A DNA stretch of 7,394 nt, taken from the NCBI GenBank assembly GCA_002501535.1, contig DLTY01000036.1:1-7394 (forward strand). The letters are read 5' to 3'. A program made the position numbers and the translations under genes. The notes below the pieces were generated by a model. It made no database searches. It saw only the letters and a list, made by a program, of their open reading frames with translations, and was not told where the DNA came from. Below are positions 6,804 to 7,394 of the stretch, piece after piece. The first letter of the stretch is position 1. Each line of letters opens with the position of its first letter. The stretch comes from a bacterium UBP7_UBA7824. Its GTDB lineage: Bacteria > UBP7 > UBA6624.

Positions 6804-7394
6804 AAATATTATTTTTTTTCTACTGTTGACTTTTGCATCATGCCAAGAGCAAGCAGGAACAGAAAAGAAAGAATTCACAATTGCTGAAGTCAACCCAACT
6901 TGGGAAAGTCACATATCTGAAATATTTTCAGACCATTGTGTTTCATGTCACTCTGATGGAAATGTAGCTGACTTCTCTCTTGAAACATATGAGCAAGTCA
7001 AGGACAAAGCAAAAAATGCATTGAGAGCAATCAAGGCAAAAAGGATGCCACCTTGGGCTCCTGGAGAAACTGAAAGCTGTGAGCCAAATGAACTTGGATG
7101 GAAAGATGACCCCACATTAACCCAAGAGGAAATATCACTTCTTGAAAAATGGATTGACTCCGACTATCCGATAGGTGAAAAAAATCAAGAAAAACCAATC
7201 AAAAAAACGTTGGAACAAGCATTTCGCTCTGACATCAAAATGACAATACCGGAATACACCATCATTGGCGAAAAATGGGGCGGATCAGATGATATGCTTC
7301 GATGCTTTGTCCTTGATCCAAACATCACCGATGACACATGGATGACCAATTTCAGAATAACACCTGGGAACAAGGAGGTCGTGCATCATGTTGG
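6796..7394 (+). CDS. Predicted lipoprotein with c-type haem site and start of a copper type II (PHM/DBH-like) monooxygenase domain, cut by right window edge
   Basis: The frame is open from ATG 6796 to the window end (199 residues visible), overlapping uvrB by 8 bp. A short signal peptide (M-N-K-N, then I-I-F-F-L-L-L) leads to F-A-S-C16, a lipobox-like site, so it is probably an exported lipoprotein. Residues about 38-145 form a cytochrome-c-like segment: C48-V-S-C51-H52 binds haem, and M84 in K-R-M-P-P-W is the likely sixth ligand; L-T-Q-E-E-I-x-x-L-x-x-W-I-D closes it. From about residue 165 the pattern is that of the N-terminal domain of copper type II ascorbate-dependent monooxygenases: I-P-E-Y, a D-x-x-R-C-F-V-L-D-P strand, then P-G-N-K-E-V-V-H197-H198-V, where the paired histidines match the CuH ligands. 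The second copper site lies beyond the window. The substrate is unknown; a haem-to-copper electron route is inferred. It has no obvious link to repair. Confidence 0.85.
   Translation, partial: MNKNIIFFLLLTFASCQEQAGTEKKEFTIAEVNPTWESHISEIFSDHCVSCHSDGNVADFSLETYEQVKDKAKNALRAIKAKRMPPWAPGETESCEPNELGWKDDPTLTQEEISLLEKWIDSDYPIGEKNQEKPIKKTLEQAFRSDIKMTIPEYTIIGEKWGGSDDMLRCFVLDPNITDDTWMTNFRITPGNKEVVHHV

Noticed and set aside
6790..6819. A-run and T-run pair that could look like a hairpin terminator after uvrB
   Set aside because: The arms are purely A:T with no GC stem, and the T run encodes the phenylalanine-rich core of the next gene's signal peptide.
7185..7373. Minus-strand open frame at the right end
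   Set aside because: It is opposite the copper-domain start, whose sense-strand motifs explain the sequence.

Overview
The window is almost wall-to-wall coding on the + strand. It holds six genes: one cut by the left edge, one cut by the right edge, and four complete. In order they are the C-terminal part of an AGCS-family sodium:alanine/glycine symporter; DNA polymerase I (polA); a four-repeat S1 RNA-binding protein; dephospho-CoA kinase (coaE); excinuclease subunit UvrB (uvrB); and the start of a predicted lipoprotein. The lipoprotein carries a c-type haem site followed by the beginning of a copper type II (PHM/DBH-like) monooxygenase domain. There is no non-coding stretch of more than a few bases, and I see no tRNA, rRNA, CRISPR array, insertion sequence or convincing terminator.

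Every junction is abutting or overlapping: symporter stop directly followed by polA start (TAG|TTG), polA/S1 overlap 11 bp, S1/coaE overlap 8 bp, coaE/uvrB overlap 4 bp (TTGA), uvrB/lipoprotein overlap 8 bp. This indicates one long, translationally coupled transcript. Three of the five starts in the window (polA, coaE, uvrB) are TTG, and conserved N-terminal motifs and in-frame stops support them. PolA and UvrB both act in nucleotide excision repair: UvrB verifies damage and positions the incision, and Pol I fills the gap. CoaE is a housekeeping CoA enzyme often found near polA in other bacteria. The S1 protein probably acts on RNA; its exact role is not readable here.

The DNA is AT-rich, with a strongly A-biased coding strand and lysine-rich proteins. 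The gene set is bacterial. The haem/copper-monooxygenase lipoprotein architecture is one I associate with deltaproteobacterial-grade lineages (Myxococcota, SAR324 and similar) and Planctomycetes, and the tight AT-rich layout would suit a marine or uncultured member. That placement is a low-confidence inference.

I found no clearly new system. The points most worth a second look are an aspartate at the steric-gate position of Pol I, a decayed proofreading domain in the same enzyme, the S1 gene inside a polA-coaE-uvrB operon, substitutions at conserved sites of CoaE and UvrB, and the truncated haem/copper lipoprotein.
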